64,000 nt of DNA, taken from contig CAKSDC010000005.1 of assembly GCA_934444765.1 (NCBI GenBank), positions 44,951 through 108,950 on the forward strand, given 5' to 3'. The notes below the pieces were generated by a model. That model saw only the letters and a program-made list of their open reading frames with translations, had not been told where the DNA came from and searched no databases. This document shows positions 36,138-45,421 of this stretch, one piece after another. Every line of letters starts with the position of its first letter. Position 1 is the first letter of the stretch. This DNA is from an uncultured Oscillospiraceae bacterium. Lineage in GTDB: Bacteria; Bacillota; Clostridia; Oscillospirales; Ruminococcaceae. Made by a program: the position numbers and the translations under genes.

Positions 36138-36737
36138 ATGGCAATTAATAAAGACCCTATTCTTAAGAGATGCAGATACTTAGGTATCAGCCCAGCAGTT
36201 ATGGGTGTTTCTAAGAAGGAATCTAATAGATTTAAAAATGCTAACAACAGAAAAAAAGTTTCTGAATATGGCATGCAGTTAAAGGAAAAGCAAAAGCTAA
36301 AGTTTATATATGGCGTATTAGAAAAGCAGTTTTACCACTACTTTGAAATTGCTGAAAAGATGGAAGGCAAGGCTGGTGACAACCTAATTACTTGCTTAGA
36401 ATCAAGACTTGATAGCGTAGTATACAGAATGGGCTTAGCTTTAACCAGAAGAGAAGCAAGACAGTTAGTAGTACACAATCACTATACAGTAAACGGCAAA
36501 AAGGTAAACATTCCATCTTACAGAGTTAAGGTTGGCGACGTTATAGCTTTAGCTGAAAAGGACAAGACTTCTGAAAAGTTTAAGTCTACTGTTGAACAAA
36601 CTAATGGTAGAGTAGTTCCTCTATGGTTAGAACCTAAAAAGGACGACTTTTCTGCAACTGTAGTTCGTATGCCTTCTATGACTGACATAGACTACGAAGT
36701 TGCTCCACACCTTATCGTCGAGTTGTACTCTAAATAA
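36138..36737 (+). CDS. rpsD: 30S ribosomal protein S4
   Basis: A 199-residue S4, primary 16S rRNA binder and known autoregulator of alpha or rpsD operons. The S4 RNA-binding domain is RLDSVVYRMGLALTRREARQLVVHNHYTVNGKKV. The N-terminus has a single Cys (RCRYLGIS), so the zinc-free form. The 96-nt gap to rpoA holds a cccgaa/ttcggg hairpin with no T tract. Confidence 0.98.
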   Translation: MAINKDPILKRCRYLGISPAVMGVSKKESNRFKNANNRKKVSEYGMQLKEKQKLKFIYGVLEKQFYHYFEIAEKMEGKAGDNLITCLESRLDSVVYRMGLALTRREARQLVVHNHYTVNGKKVNIPSYRVKVGDVIALAEKDKTSEKFKSTVEQTNGRVVPLWLEPKKDDFSATVVRMPSMTDIDYEVAPHLIVELYSK

Positions 36738-36833
36738 TAGTATATACTATTATACGGCACTAATTATATTACTATCCCGAAACTTTAGACTACTAATTCG
36801 GGCGAACCATTACGAAACAGGAGGAGTTTTTTA

Positions 36834-37787
36834 ATGCTTGAGAAGTTTGAAAAGCCGGCAATAGAAACGGTTGATTTAAAAAGCGATGGCAAATATGCGA
36901 AATTTGTTCTTTCTCCATTAGAAAGAGGTTATGGTACTACGTTAGGTAACGCTTTAAGACGTGTACTTCTCTCCTCTCTGCCGGGTGTTGCAGTCAATTC
37001 TGTAAAGATTGACGGAGTACATCACGAACTTTCTACTATTCCTGGAGTTAAGGAAGACGTAACTGAGATTATATTAGCTATTAAAGGTTTAACGGCTAAA
37101 CTACATGGCGAAAGTCCTAAAACCGTCTATATTGAAGCAGAGGGTGAAGGAGAAGTAACCGCAGGTGATATTAAGGCAGATTCCGAAGTTGATATTCTTG
37201 ACCCTGGTATGCATATCGCTACTTTAGGTAAGGATGCTAAGCTATACATGGAAATAACTATAGATAAGGGCAGAGGTTACGTTTCGGCTGAAAGAAACAA
37301 GCAACTTACTCAGCTTCCTATCGACGTTATAGCTGTTGACAGTATATATACACCTGTGCTTAAGGTAAACTTCCACGTTGAAGATACTCGTTTAGGTCAA
37401 ATTACAGACTATGATAAGCTAACTCTTGAAGTTTGGACCGACGGTACTATCTCGGCTAAGGAAGCAGTATCGCAAGCAGCCAATCTCCTCAACGAGCATC
37501 TAAAACTGTTTATTGACTTGTCAGAAGAAGAGTACAAGGAAACACAGTTCACTGAAAATGATAATAATGATAAGGGTAAAATCCTTGAGATGACCATTGA
37601 GGAACTTGACTTATCAGTACGTTCATTTAACTGCTTGAAACGTGCGGGAATTAATACCGTTGATGACTTAATTAATAAGTCTGAAGAAGAGATGATGAAG
37701 GTTAGAAACCTCGGTAGAAAGTCCTTTGAGGAAGTTAGAGATAAGCTAACATCTTTAGGATTTACACTAAACTCTGATGAAGACTAA
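36834..37787 (+). CDS. rpoA: RNA polymerase alpha subunit
   Basis: A 317-residue alpha subunit. The N-terminal dimerisation domain has FVLSPLERGYGTTLGNALRRVLLSSLPG, and the C-terminal domain has EELDLSVRSFNCLKRAGINTVDDLINKSEEEMMKVRNLGRKSFEEV, which binds UP elements and activators. Full length. Confidence 0.98.
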   Translation: MLEKFEKPAIETVDLKSDGKYAKFVLSPLERGYGTTLGNALRRVLLSSLPGVAVNSVKIDGVHHELSTIPGVKEDVTEIILAIKGLTAKLHGESPKTVYIEAEGEGEVTAGDIKADSEVDILDPGMHIATLGKDAKLYMEITIDKGRGYVSAERNKQLTQLPIDVIAVDSIYTPVLKVNFHVEDTRLGQITDYDKLTLEVWTDGTISAKEAVSQAANLLNEHLKLFIDLSEEEYKETQFTENDNNDKGKILEMTIEELDLSVRSFNCLKRAGINTVDDLINKSEEEMMKVRNLGRKSFEEVRDKLTSLGFTLNSDED

Positions 37788-37865
37788 CTTTCGACTAATT
37801 TAAGGGTTTCTTTTTTACCTATGTAGACTGAAACCACATTATATAATGAAAAGGAGTGAATTTCA

Positions 37866-38207
37866 ATGGCTGGAACAAGAAAATTAGGCAGAACTTCTGA
37901 CCATAGAAAAGCTATGCTTAGAGCTATGGTAACTTACCTATTAGAAAACGGTCAAATTGAAACTACTGTAACTCGTGCTAAGGAAGTACGTTCAGTTGCT
38001 GAAAAAATGATTACTACTGCTAAGAATAACGACCTCCACTCCAAGCGTCAAGTATTTGCATACGTTACTAAGGAAGACGTTGCTAAGAAACTCTTTGATG
38101 AAATTGCACCAAAGTACGCTGAAAGAAATGGTGGTTATACAAGAATAGTTAAGATTGGTCCTCGTCGTGGCGATGCCGCTGAGATGGCTATTATCCAATT
38201 AGTATAA
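37866..38207 (+). CDS. rplQ: 50S ribosomal protein L17
   Basis: A 113-residue L17 near the tunnel exit. RKLGRTSDHRKAMLRAMVTYLLENGQIETTVTRAKEVR and PRRGDAAEMAIIQLV match the family. It is the last gene of the cluster; cobalt-type ECF transporter genes that often follow in Firmicutes are absent. Confidence 0.98.
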   Translation: MAGTRKLGRTSDHRKAMLRAMVTYLLENGQIETTVTRAKEVRSVAEKMITTAKNNDLHSKRQVFAYVTKEDVAKKLFDEIAPKYAERNGGYTRIVKIGPRRGDAAEMAIIQLV

Positions 38208-38239
38208 TTATTTTTGATTAAACTGTTATATATATACTT

Positions 38240-38276
38240 ACAGACATGTCTACGTTGGATATGTCTGTTATTTTTT
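38240..38276 (+). terminator. Rho-independent terminator of the ribosomal cluster
   Basis: An 11-bp stem (38240-38250 with 38258-38268, one G.T pair), a 7-nt loop, and a T-rich tail with six T in a row. Confidence 0.9.
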
Positions 38277-38345
38277 GCGTGTCTTTTGGTAATACTTGCA
38301 TATATCTACTACTATGTGTCCATACTGTAGTTGGAGGTGTAGTAT

Positions 38346-39068
38346 ATGCAAAAAAATAATAGTGTAAAATCCAACAAAATGGTATTCGTAGCGGTTACTA
38401 TAAGTTTGGTAATGATATTTATAGCCTGTATAGTATCGTATCCGCAAGTAATACCAGACGAAACTGGCGATATAGCCGAAGTGACCGAAGATACTACTAT
38501 ATCGTCACAGACTACAGTTACTTTTAAAAGTGAGCAACCTGTCAATAACGCCGTATCTAACGTACCTAAAGATACTTCTAAGGTGGTAACCGATACTTCT
38601 AAAACTACCACCAGTAGCACCAAAAATAATACTATAGGAACTTCTACTATAGACTACTCTAACCGAGTAATAATGCCTGTTGCTAATGCTGAAGTATTAT
38701 GTGAATTTAGTAACGGTGAACTGGTTAAGTCTTCTACCAGTGGTATATGGCAAACTCACAACGGTGTAGACTTCAAAGCAGACGTGAATACTCCCGTACA
38801 AGCCGTAACAGACGGAACTGTTAAAGAAGTCTATGAGGACGCTCTATTGGGTATATGCGTAGTTATCGAACATGACGGCTTTACTGCTAAGTACTGCAAC
38901 TTAGACAAGGGTGTGATAGTTTCAGCAGAAGAGACTGTTATTAAAGGTCAAGTAATAGGAACGGTCGGAAATACTTCAGTGAGCGAAAGTGCTTTAGATA
39001 GTCACATTCACTTTGAAGTGCTAAAGGCTAATAAGTACGTAAATCCTTTAGACGTTATCTCTAAATAA
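38346..39068 (+). CDS. M23 peptidase domain protein, SpoIIQ-like
   Basis: A 240-residue protein: cytoplasmic N-terminus, one membrane helix (about 12-32), a Thr/Ser-rich stalk, and a LytM/M23 domain. The metal ligands are kept: His and Asp in THNGVDFK and the paired His in SHIHFEVL, so it may be an active endopeptidase. The single-pass layout and the sequence around GVDFKADVNTPVQAVTDGTV resemble SpoIIQ, the forespore protein of the engulfment channel; other M23 stalk proteins are possible. AGGTG before the ATG is weak. Confidence 0.8.
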   Translation: MQKNNSVKSNKMVFVAVTISLVMIFIACIVSYPQVIPDETGDIAEVTEDTTISSQTTVTFKSEQPVNNAVSNVPKDTSKVVTDTSKTTTSSTKNNTIGTSTIDYSNRVIMPVANAEVLCEFSNGELVKSSTSGIWQTHNGVDFKADVNTPVQAVTDGTVKEVYEDALLGICVVIEHDGFTAKYCNLDKGVIVSAEETVIKGQVIGTVGNTSVSESALDSHIHFEVLKANKYVNPLDVISK

Positions 39069-39108
39069 TAGAACAGGCTACTCTAATATTAGAGTAGCCT
39101 AATTCTAT
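39068..39108 (+). terminator. Perfect palindrome after the M23 gene
   Basis: A perfect 26-nt palindrome (39075-39100) extended by an outer atagaa/ttctat pair (39068-39073 with 39103-39108). It begins on the last base of the stop codon. No T tract follows on either strand, so it is either a hairpin that protects or pauses the RNA or a non-canonical terminator. Confidence 0.45.
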
Positions 39109-39215
39109 GATTGGATTTGGAGAGGTAATAATATATATCTTTTTAAAGAATAATTCTTAAAATATGTGTTCTGTATATATAACTCTTTTAGAACTTAAAA
39201 CGTAACACTAAACGA

Positions 39216-39256
39216 CAAAAAAAGTTGCACAAACTTACAGTCAGAAGTTTGTGCAA
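39216..39256 (-). terminator. Rho-independent terminator of the Thr-rich lipoprotein gene
   Basis: A perfect 12-bp stem (39225-39236 with 39245-39256) with an 8-nt loop. Read on the minus strand it is followed by seven T (A run at plus 39217-39223). Confidence 0.92.
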
Positions 39257-39277
39257 TATGTATAAAACTTTTTTAGA

Positions 39278-40303
39278 CTAATAGTTGAGTGCCATATAGT
39301 ATCCCATTTTAGATACTACACCGTTTTCCATTTTAAAGTAGAAGTACGTAGTAGGAGTACTATAGTAGTTAATGTAGTCCCCTATAGCTGAGTAGTTAGA
39401 GCCTGTACCATATGCGGAAATAACTTCATCAGCAGTAGAACCAATGTGTATTCCTTCGTTAGTATATACGTTTTCGTCTGTGATTTCTATATCATAGGCG
39501 TAGTAGTTTACTCCGTCGTCTGTATGAGCGTATATTATAAACTGTGCGTATACGTACATATTGTTATCACTGGAGTATACTATAGGGTCGCCTAATATAG
39601 CTAATATATCTTGCATATTGTTTCCAACTGTAAACGAACTACCATTGTAACTAAAGTTCATGTTTGGATTGTTTGTAGTAACTTCTGTAGTGGTAGTATC
39701 TGTAGTCATGGAAGTTGCATTGGTAAGTGAAGCGTTCGGTGTGGTGGTGATTTGATATGTAGGTGTAGTAGTGGTTATGTGTGTAGTGGTAGTAGTAACA
39801 TGAGTAGTAGTGGTAGTAGGTGTAGTGGTGGTTTGATGTGTAGTAGTCACTTTAAGAGTAGACTTACCAGTAACTACTCTTTTAGTGGTAGCTTCGGTTA
39901 CTTTGGGAGTGGTAGTAGTAGCCTTAGTAGTCACCTTAGATACTATAGGCGTATTAGTATTTTTAGATACTCCAGCAGTAGATTTGACAGTAGTAGTAAC
40001 TTGTCCGTTTTCGCTATTGCCACTACTATAAGATACCGTGTTTCCGTTAGCGTCTGTTTGAGCCTGTTGTGTAGTGGTGGTATCGTGTGGATTGCTATTT
40101 GAAAGACTTTGAACAGTATCTATATTTATACTTGGTAGTGTTTGAGATTCATCACTATTAGAAGTATCTGAGTTATTAGTGTCCATGTTTAAAGTCTCGG
40201 TATTTAGTTGGGCGTAGTCGTCATCACTTATGTTAGAGCCACAAGCGGTTAATCCAATAAATATTGAAGATATTATTAAAGCACATATAATAGACTTATT
40301 CAC
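39278..40303 (-). CDS. Lipoprotein with Thr-rich stalk and repeated C-terminal domain
   Basis: About 341 residues from a GTG start with AGAAGG 9 nt upstream. The N-terminal signal peptide ends in LTAC|G, a lipobox, so the protein is membrane-anchored. A long low-complexity stalk is dominated by Thr with Pro and His (short runs such as HVTTTTTHITTTT). The last 125 residues form a globular part with two similar halves, each opening with a Gly-x-x-x-x-(D/E)-(I/V) pattern (VGNNMQDILAILG and IGSTADEVISAYG), reminiscent of BamE-like repeats. An upstream frame start at 40369 would spoil the signal peptide. Function unknown. Confidence 0.78.
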   Translation of the reverse strand: MNKSIICALIISSIFIGLTACGSNISDDDYAQLNTETLNMDTNNSDTSNSDESQTLPSINIDTVQSLSNSNPHDTTTTQQAQTDANGNTVSYSSGNSENGQVTTTVKSTAGVSKNTNTPIVSKVTTKATTTTPKVTEATTKRVVTGKSTLKVTTTHQTTTTPTTTTTHVTTTTTHITTTTPTYQITTTPNASLTNATSMTTDTTTTEVTTNNPNMNFSYNGSSFTVGNNMQDILAILGDPIVYSSDNNMYVYAQFIIYAHTDDGVNYYAYDIEITDENVYTNEGIHIGSTADEVISAYGTGSNYSAIGDYINYYSTPTTYFYFKMENGVVSKMGYYMALNY

Positions 40304-40436
40304 TAAAAATAACCTTCTTTCTAAAAAATATACATATATCGTAACATTTTTTTTTGATAAAATCAACATTATATTTAAAAATATTTTTGAAATAGTATGG
40401 TTTTTGAGAATTATGCCCTAAATATCCAAAAAAGAT

Positions 40437-40465
40437 TTGATTTTTTAGTCTATTTGTGATATAAT
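40437..40465 (+). promoter_or_regulatory. Promoter of the MBOAT-AlgJ operon
   Basis: TTGATT (40437-40442), 17-nt spacer, TATAAT (40460-40465) with an extended TGA. It gives an 80-nt leader ending in AAGGGGG before the TTG start. Confidence 0.8.
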
Positions 40466-40546
40466 TATCGAGGTTATTTTAAATCACACGGTTGATTAAT
40501 AACGATAATAGTATATAATATTTTACACTAATAAGGGGGTTATATT

Positions 40547-41956
40547 TTGGTATTCAGTAGTACTGTATTTATGTTCATATTTTTGCCAGTAGTATATTTA
40601 CTGTATGTGATGTGTCCTAATATTAAGATTAAAAACTTTTTGCTGACCGTGGTTAGCTTACTGTTCTATGCTTTTGGAGAACCTAAAGCAATACTTATAA
40701 TGTTAATTTCGATACTAATAAACTACATATTAGGAATACTTATATCTAAGAGTAAAGACGGAAAACCTATTCTAATATTGGGAGTAGTCCTAAATTTGGG
40801 AATACTATGTGTATTTAAATACTTAAACTTTATAGTTAGCATAATAGGTTCTGTAGCGAACGTGGAGTTTAACGACTATCACACCATAGCGTTACCTATA
40901 GGAATATCTTTTTTTACTTTTCAGGCTATGTCTTATATAGTAGACGTGTACAGGGATAAGTCTATAGTACAAAAAAATCTGCTAAACTTGACGTTGTATA
41001 TTTCGTTCTTTCCTCAACTCATAGCTGGACCTATTATCAAGTATTATGATATGGAGTATCAAATACATTCCAGAACTATAAGCGTCGACAAGACGGCTTT
41101 AGGCATTAAAAGATTTATATTCGGACTGGCTAAAAAACTATTGATATCTAACTCTATGGGTTATATAGCGGATACTATATTCGCATTGGATAGTCAGTAT
41201 ATCAACATACTTTCAGCGTGGGTAGGAGGTATAGCTTATACTCTACAGATATATTTCGACTTTAGCGGTTATTCCGATATGGCTATAGGTTTGAGTAAGG
41301 TGTTCGGGTTCGACTTTAAAGAAAACTTTAACTATCCATATACTGCTACAAGTGTTAAGGATTTTTGGAGAAGATGGCATATATCACTATCTACATGGTT
41401 TAAAGAGTATCTATATATTCCGTTAGGTGGTAACAGAAAAGGTTCTTTAAGAACTAACTTAAACAGACTGTTTGTGTTCTTTTGTACTGGTTTGTGGCAT
41501 GGTGCAAACTTCACTTTTATAGTATGGGGTTTGATGCATGGTCTTCTGCTGACCTTAGAACACTATAGTATAATACCTATAGATAAGTGCAAGTTTAAAC
41601 CGTTGAAGCATATCTATACTATGCTATGTGTAATAGTAACGTTCGTTATGTTTAGAGCGGATACAGTATCTAAAGGACTACTATTCATTAAGAGTATGTT
41701 TGTAGGCTATTCTTTGGATATATCTTCTATTAGTAGAGTGGTAGAACTATTTACTCCTACTGCTATAACTTCTTTTGTAGTAGCCATAGTATTTTCTATG
41801 CCTATAGGTACTTGGATTAATAGTTCTATTAAGTCTGAAAAGAGTAAAGAAGTATATTCTATAGCTACCTATGGGTGTTCATTGATATTAATAGGACTAT
41901 GTATTATAAACCTCTCTAATAGTGGATACAATCCATTTATATACTTTCAATTTTAG
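40547..41956 (+). CDS. MBOAT family O-acyltransferase (AlgI-like)
   Basis: A 469-residue membrane protein with about eleven hydrophobic segments. It transfers acyl groups to a polymer outside the cell, as AlgI or DltB do. The catalytic His lies in LWHGANFTFIVWGLMHG (about residues 322-338); VVFSSTVFMFIFLPVVYL at the start and RRWHISLSTWFKEYLYIPLGG are family hallmarks. The start is a TTG behind AAGGGGG. It is paired with the AlgJ-like gene 11 nt downstream, so the two likely O-acetylate a cell-surface glycan whose identity is unknown. Confidence 0.93.
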   Translation: MVFSSTVFMFIFLPVVYLLYVMCPNIKIKNFLLTVVSLLFYAFGEPKAILIMLISILINYILGILISKSKDGKPILILGVVLNLGILCVFKYLNFIVSIIGSVANVEFNDYHTIALPIGISFFTFQAMSYIVDVYRDKSIVQKNLLNLTLYISFFPQLIAGPIIKYYDMEYQIHSRTISVDKTALGIKRFIFGLAKKLLISNSMGYIADTIFALDSQYINILSAWVGGIAYTLQIYFDFSGYSDMAIGLSKVFGFDFKENFNYPYTATSVKDFWRRWHISLSTWFKEYLYIPLGGNRKGSLRTNLNRLFVFFCTGLWHGANFTFIVWGLMHGLLLTLEHYSIIPIDKCKFKPLKHIYTMLCVIVTFVMFRADTVSKGLLFIKSMFVGYSLDISSISRVVELFTPTAITSFVVAIVFSMPIGTWINSSIKSEKSKEVYSIATYGCSLILIGLCIINLSNSGYNPFIYFQF

Positions 41957-41967
41957 GTGGTGTGTAT

Positions 41968-43410
41968 ATGAATAATACTTTAAAACGTACCGTTAAGATA
42001 TTCTATATAGTAGTGTTTTTTCTACTGTGTATACTTCCGTTTGTGGGAATGTTCTTTAAAAGTGAAGATACTTCTAATACTGAAAATAGAACTCTTAGCA
42101 GTCCACCACAACTTATAGTAGACGGTGGTATCAACGATAGTTTCGGTTCAGATGCTGAAACTTACGTTTCGGAACACTTTGGATTTAGAAATACTCTAAT
42201 ATCCTTGAACAGTGCTATATACTATGATGTATTTAAACAGTCTAACCAACAGGACGTTATAGTCGGTACTAATGGTTGGTTATACTACACACCTACTCTT
42301 AACGACTATCTTAACAGGGACGCTCTATCCGATAATGAAATATCCTGTATAGTTCGTACTTTGGAACTTCAACAAGAGTATGTTCTATCTTATGGTGGAA
42401 ACTATGTATTTACAGTAGTACCTAATAAGAATACTCTATATCCACAGGGTATGCCAAGCAGATACATAAAGTCTAATGAACAGAATACTCTTACTAAGTT
42501 GACTAACGCTTTAAGCAGTACGGATATTCACTATTGCAACTTAAAGGACGTACTGTCTGCACAAGATAGCATACTATATCACAAAGACGATACTCACTGG
42601 AATAATCACGGTGCATTAGTAGGATATAATGCTATATTAGACTATGCTAACGTTCCCCATAACGACTATAGTACTGTGAGTTTTAATAGCGTTAAGTCTT
42701 GGAGTGGTGACTTAGCTACTATGTTATCCCCTAATAGTACAAGGTTGGACTATCAAATAGAATACGATATAGACTATAACTATCAATATACTTCAAGGCT
42801 TAGAACTGATAGTCTTGACGATATTACTATTACTACTGCTAATAGTTCAGCAGAAGGCAGTCTGTTAATGTTTAGGGACTCCTTTGGTAGAGCTATACTT
42901 CCATTTATGGCGGAAAACTTCAACTCTGCTGAATTTTCAAGGGCTATGCCATATAACCTATCTACTACCGATGCAGACTTAGTAGTTCAAGAGATAGTAG
43001 AACGTAACATAGTAAATCTAACAAAGTCTGCACCTATAATGTTAGCCCCTAAACGCTTGAACGTTACCATTCCAGAACAGGTTATATCTAACGATAGTAA
43101 CCTATTACAGTGTAACATAAATCAAGGCTTAGAGGCTGTTAAGTTATACGGAAAGATATCTTGTAATCTACAAGACTATTCTAATATACATATATATGTA
43201 GTAGTGGACGGTGCTAATACCTATGAGGCTTTTCCGATATTCGAGCAAGAACTTCTTAGCGACTATACGCTTAATAATGATGAAGTGGGATACTCTTTAT
43301 TAGTACCTCAAGAGGTTGCAAAGGAAGGTTCTACTGTGGAAGTATTATTATACTCCAATGATAGTGCAGTGTCTACTACAGGAATTTTAGGTACTATCAC
43401 TAATGGTTAG
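41968..43410 (+). CDS. AlgJ/DHHW-type SGNH hydrolase-like protein
   Basis: About 480 residues with one N-terminal membrane helix and an external SGNH-like domain. The likely Asp-His pair is in YHKDDTHWNNHGALVGY and the nucleophile Ser in MFRDSFGRAILPFM, as in AlgJ/AlgX. These proteins receive acyl groups from the MBOAT partner and pass them to the polymer. ATG 41968 follows AGGTGG by 7 nt. Its last 24 nt overlap the convergent symporter gene. Confidence 0.88.
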   Translation: MNNTLKRTVKIFYIVVFFLLCILPFVGMFFKSEDTSNTENRTLSSPPQLIVDGGINDSFGSDAETYVSEHFGFRNTLISLNSAIYYDVFKQSNQQDVIVGTNGWLYYTPTLNDYLNRDALSDNEISCIVRTLELQQEYVLSYGGNYVFTVVPNKNTLYPQGMPSRYIKSNEQNTLTKLTNALSSTDIHYCNLKDVLSAQDSILYHKDDTHWNNHGALVGYNAILDYANVPHNDYSTVSFNSVKSWSGDLATMLSPNSTRLDYQIEYDIDYNYQYTSRLRTDSLDDITITTANSSAEGSLLMFRDSFGRAILPFMAENFNSAEFSRAMPYNLSTTDADLVVQEIVERNIVNLTKSAPIMLAPKRLNVTIPEQVISNDSNLLQCNINQGLEAVKLYGKISCNLQDYSNIHIYVVVDGANTYEAFPIFEQELLSDYTLNNDEVGYSLLVPQEVAKEGSTVEVLLYSNDSAVSTTGILGTITNG

Positions 43411-44715
43411 ACTGTTCCGTTTAGGTGCTACTACTTTTTTAGATAGTAGTAGTATTCCTATCAAGTTAGGTACTGCCATAAGCCCGTTGAAGATATCCGA
43501 GAGTATCCAAACTTTTTGAGCGTTCATTATACAACCTAACACTATACATACTACGAAAGCTACTCTATATAGAATGCTACCGATATCCCCAAATAGATAC
43601 TTAGCACACGTTTCACCACATAGACACCAACCTATAAGTGTAGCGAATGCAAACAACGAAATACTAACACTTATAAATACTCCTGAATATTCCCCTAAAC
43701 CACTATTAAAAGATTGTATTACTAACTGTGTACTATCTTGTATATCTAAAAGGTTACACTTAGTAGTCAGTATCGCTAAAGCAGTTACTGTGCAACATAC
43801 TATGGTATCTATGAACACTTCTAACATACCCCAAAGTCCCATAGTATTAGGATTATCATTTTCTACTGATGAGTGCAGTATAGAAGAACTTCCTAACCCT
43901 GCTTCATTTGAGAATATTCCACGTCTTAACCCTATGTTGATAGTGTTAAGTATAATACTTCCCGTAACTCCACCAGTTACCGAACGTATTCCTAATGCAC
44001 TACTTAAAATATCCTTGAATACGTCGTCTACATAGGATATATTTTTTAATATTACTATTAAAGCTCCTAATATGTACGCCATTGAGAGTATAGGTATCAA
44101 TATCTGTGTAGTGTTGCCTATTCTTTTAACTCCACCAAAGACTATTAATAGTATTAGTACTGCTACTATCAAGCCAGTTAGCCACTTTGAAACGTTGAAT
44201 GTAGACTTCAATGAGGTGGCTATACTGTTCGACTGTGCCATATTACCCATTCCGAAAGATGCTCCTATACACAGTATCGAAAATATACAAGATAGAGGCT
44301 TACTCTTTAGACCATATTCTAAGTATGCACAAGCACCACCTATAGTAGTCCCGTTTGAAAGTCTTTTTTTGTATAGCGTACCTAAATAGTTTTCAGCGTA
44401 TATTAAAGCCATTCCCAATATAGCGGATATCCAAAGCCAGAATATAGCTCCTGAACCGCCTAATATTATAGCAGAAGCTACTCCTACTATGTTTCCTGTA
44501 CCCATAGTAGCCGATAGTGAAGTAGTCATAGTCTGTATGGGTGAAATAGTATGTTTACCGTTGCTATGTTTATCTTTAGAGAGTAGCGTTCCTTTTACTA
44601 TGGATACTATGTTGAACTGTTTAAAGCCTATCTTAATAGAGTAGTATATTCCACAAGATAGTATTAGTATTAGTAACCAGTTACCCCATACTAAAGAGTG
44701 TATTTTTTCTATCAT
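43387..44715 (-). CDS. Sodium:alanine symporter family (AGCS) transporter
   Basis: A 442-residue membrane protein with about eleven hydrophobic segments. AGCS motifs: QTMTTSLSATMGTGNIVGVASAI and GIFSNEAGLGSSSILHSS. It imports alanine or glycine with Na+. The ATG at 44715, after AGGAGA, is preferred over 44733. The gene converges on and overlaps the AlgJ-like gene by 24 nt with no terminator space between. Confidence 0.93.
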   Translation of the reverse strand: MIEKIHSLVWGNWLLILILSCGIYYSIKIGFKQFNIVSIVKGTLLSKDKHSNGKHTISPIQTMTTSLSATMGTGNIVGVASAIILGGSGAIFWLWISAILGMALIYAENYLGTLYKKRLSNGTTIGGACAYLEYGLKSKPLSCIFSILCIGASFGMGNMAQSNSIATSLKSTFNVSKWLTGLIVAVLILLIVFGGVKRIGNTTQILIPILSMAYILGALIVILKNISYVDDVFKDILSSALGIRSVTGGVTGSIILNTINIGLRRGIFSNEAGLGSSSILHSSVENDNPNTMGLWGMLEVFIDTIVCCTVTALAILTTKCNLLDIQDSTQLVIQSFNSGLGEYSGVFISVSISLFAFATLIGWCLCGETCAKYLFGDIGSILYRVAFVVCIVLGCIMNAQKVWILSDIFNGLMAVPNLIGILLLSKKVVAPKRNSLTISDST

Positions 44716-44753
44716 ATAGCATCTCCTGTACATAGTGTTTTATTATATTACTA

Positions 44754-44782
44754 TTGAAATGTCTTCTTAAATATGATATAAT
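44754..44782 (+). promoter_or_regulatory. Promoter of DUF896 gene
   Basis: TTGAAA (44754-44759), 17-nt spacer, TATAAT (44777-44782) with extended TGA, 30 nt before the start codon. Confidence 0.8.
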
Positions 44783-44811
44783 TATTAAAAAGTTTAAAGG
44801 TGGTATTTATT

Positions 44812-45015
44812 TTGGAACAGAAAAAGATAGATAGAATTAACGCATTAGCTAAAAAGTCTAAGACGGTAGGTCTTACCGATGAGGAAAAAAAGGAACAGAC
44901 CGCTCTTAGAAATGAGTACAGGCAGAGTGTAGTAAATAACTTGACTAATCAATTAGACCACTGCTATATAGTGGATAAAGAAGGTCATAAAAAGAAAGTT
45001 ACTCCTAAAGATTAG
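44812..45015 (+). CDS. DUF896 domain protein (YnzC family)
   Basis: A 67-residue helical protein starting at TTG behind AAAGGTGG. IDRINALAKKSKTVGLTDEEKKEQTALRNEYRQSV is the DUF896 signature. Bacillus YnzC is linked to the SOS regulon; here no LexA box is evident. The in-frame GTG at 44800 overlaps the ribosome site, so it was rejected. Confidence 0.88.
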   Translation: MEQKKIDRINALAKKSKTVGLTDEEKKEQTALRNEYRQSVVNNLTNQLDHCYIVDKEGHKKKVTPKD

Positions 45016-45032
45016 TATAAGGGTACTTGCAT

Positions 45033-45323
45033 ATGAAAAAACGTAGTAGCATGGATAGTTTTAGTCCAACTTCACTTCCAACGTGGGCTATGGCTATTAG
45101 AGGAGTGTGTTCACTATTAGTATTGATAGTGTTAATACTGGGTATTTTGAGCATTATTCCTATGAGTATAGCCGTTTCGACAATCTTAATCTTAGTCGGA
45201 GGTACTTCTATTTGGACAGCCATAGTTATATCTAAAGCTGGAATACAGTCTTCCGCTAAGACTACAGGCATTGCAGGTATTATAGTAATAGCTATAGGCA
45301 TTATTAACTTGATACGTTATTAA
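45033..45323 (+). CDS. Small integral membrane protein
   Basis: A 96-residue protein with a polar N-terminus and two or three hydrophobic segments ending LIRY. It has AAGGG upstream of the ATG and starts 17 nt after the DUF896 stop, so it is probably cotranscribed. No family is recognised. Confidence 0.65.
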   Translation: MKKRSSMDSFSPTSLPTWAMAIRGVCSLLVLIVLILGILSIIPMSIAVSTILILVGGTSIWTAIVISKAGIQSSAKTTGIAGIIVIAIGIINLIRY

Positions 45324-45333
45324 CACAGAAAAC

Positions 45334-45369
45334 AGAACCGCTCTAATTAGAACGGTTCTACTTTTTTTT
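45334..45369 (+). terminator. Rho-independent terminator after small membrane protein gene
   Basis: agaaccg (45334-45340) pairs with cggttct (45353-45359), with an inner tcta/taga extension, followed by a run of T from 45362. It faces the htrA 3' end. Confidence 0.88.
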
Positions 45370-45421
45370 AGATATATTATTAATAGGAGAGAGTTAATCA
45401 ATCGATGAAGAGTATATGCTA

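Noticed and set aside
36738..36833. Terminator between rpsD and rpoA
   Set aside because: The cccgaa/ttcggg hairpin is followed by a C-rich stretch, not T, and rpoA needs read-through.
39752..40102. Repetitive stretch as a CRISPR or tandem repeat array
   Set aside because: The repetition comes from Thr codons in the lipoprotein stalk; there are no spaced identical repeats.
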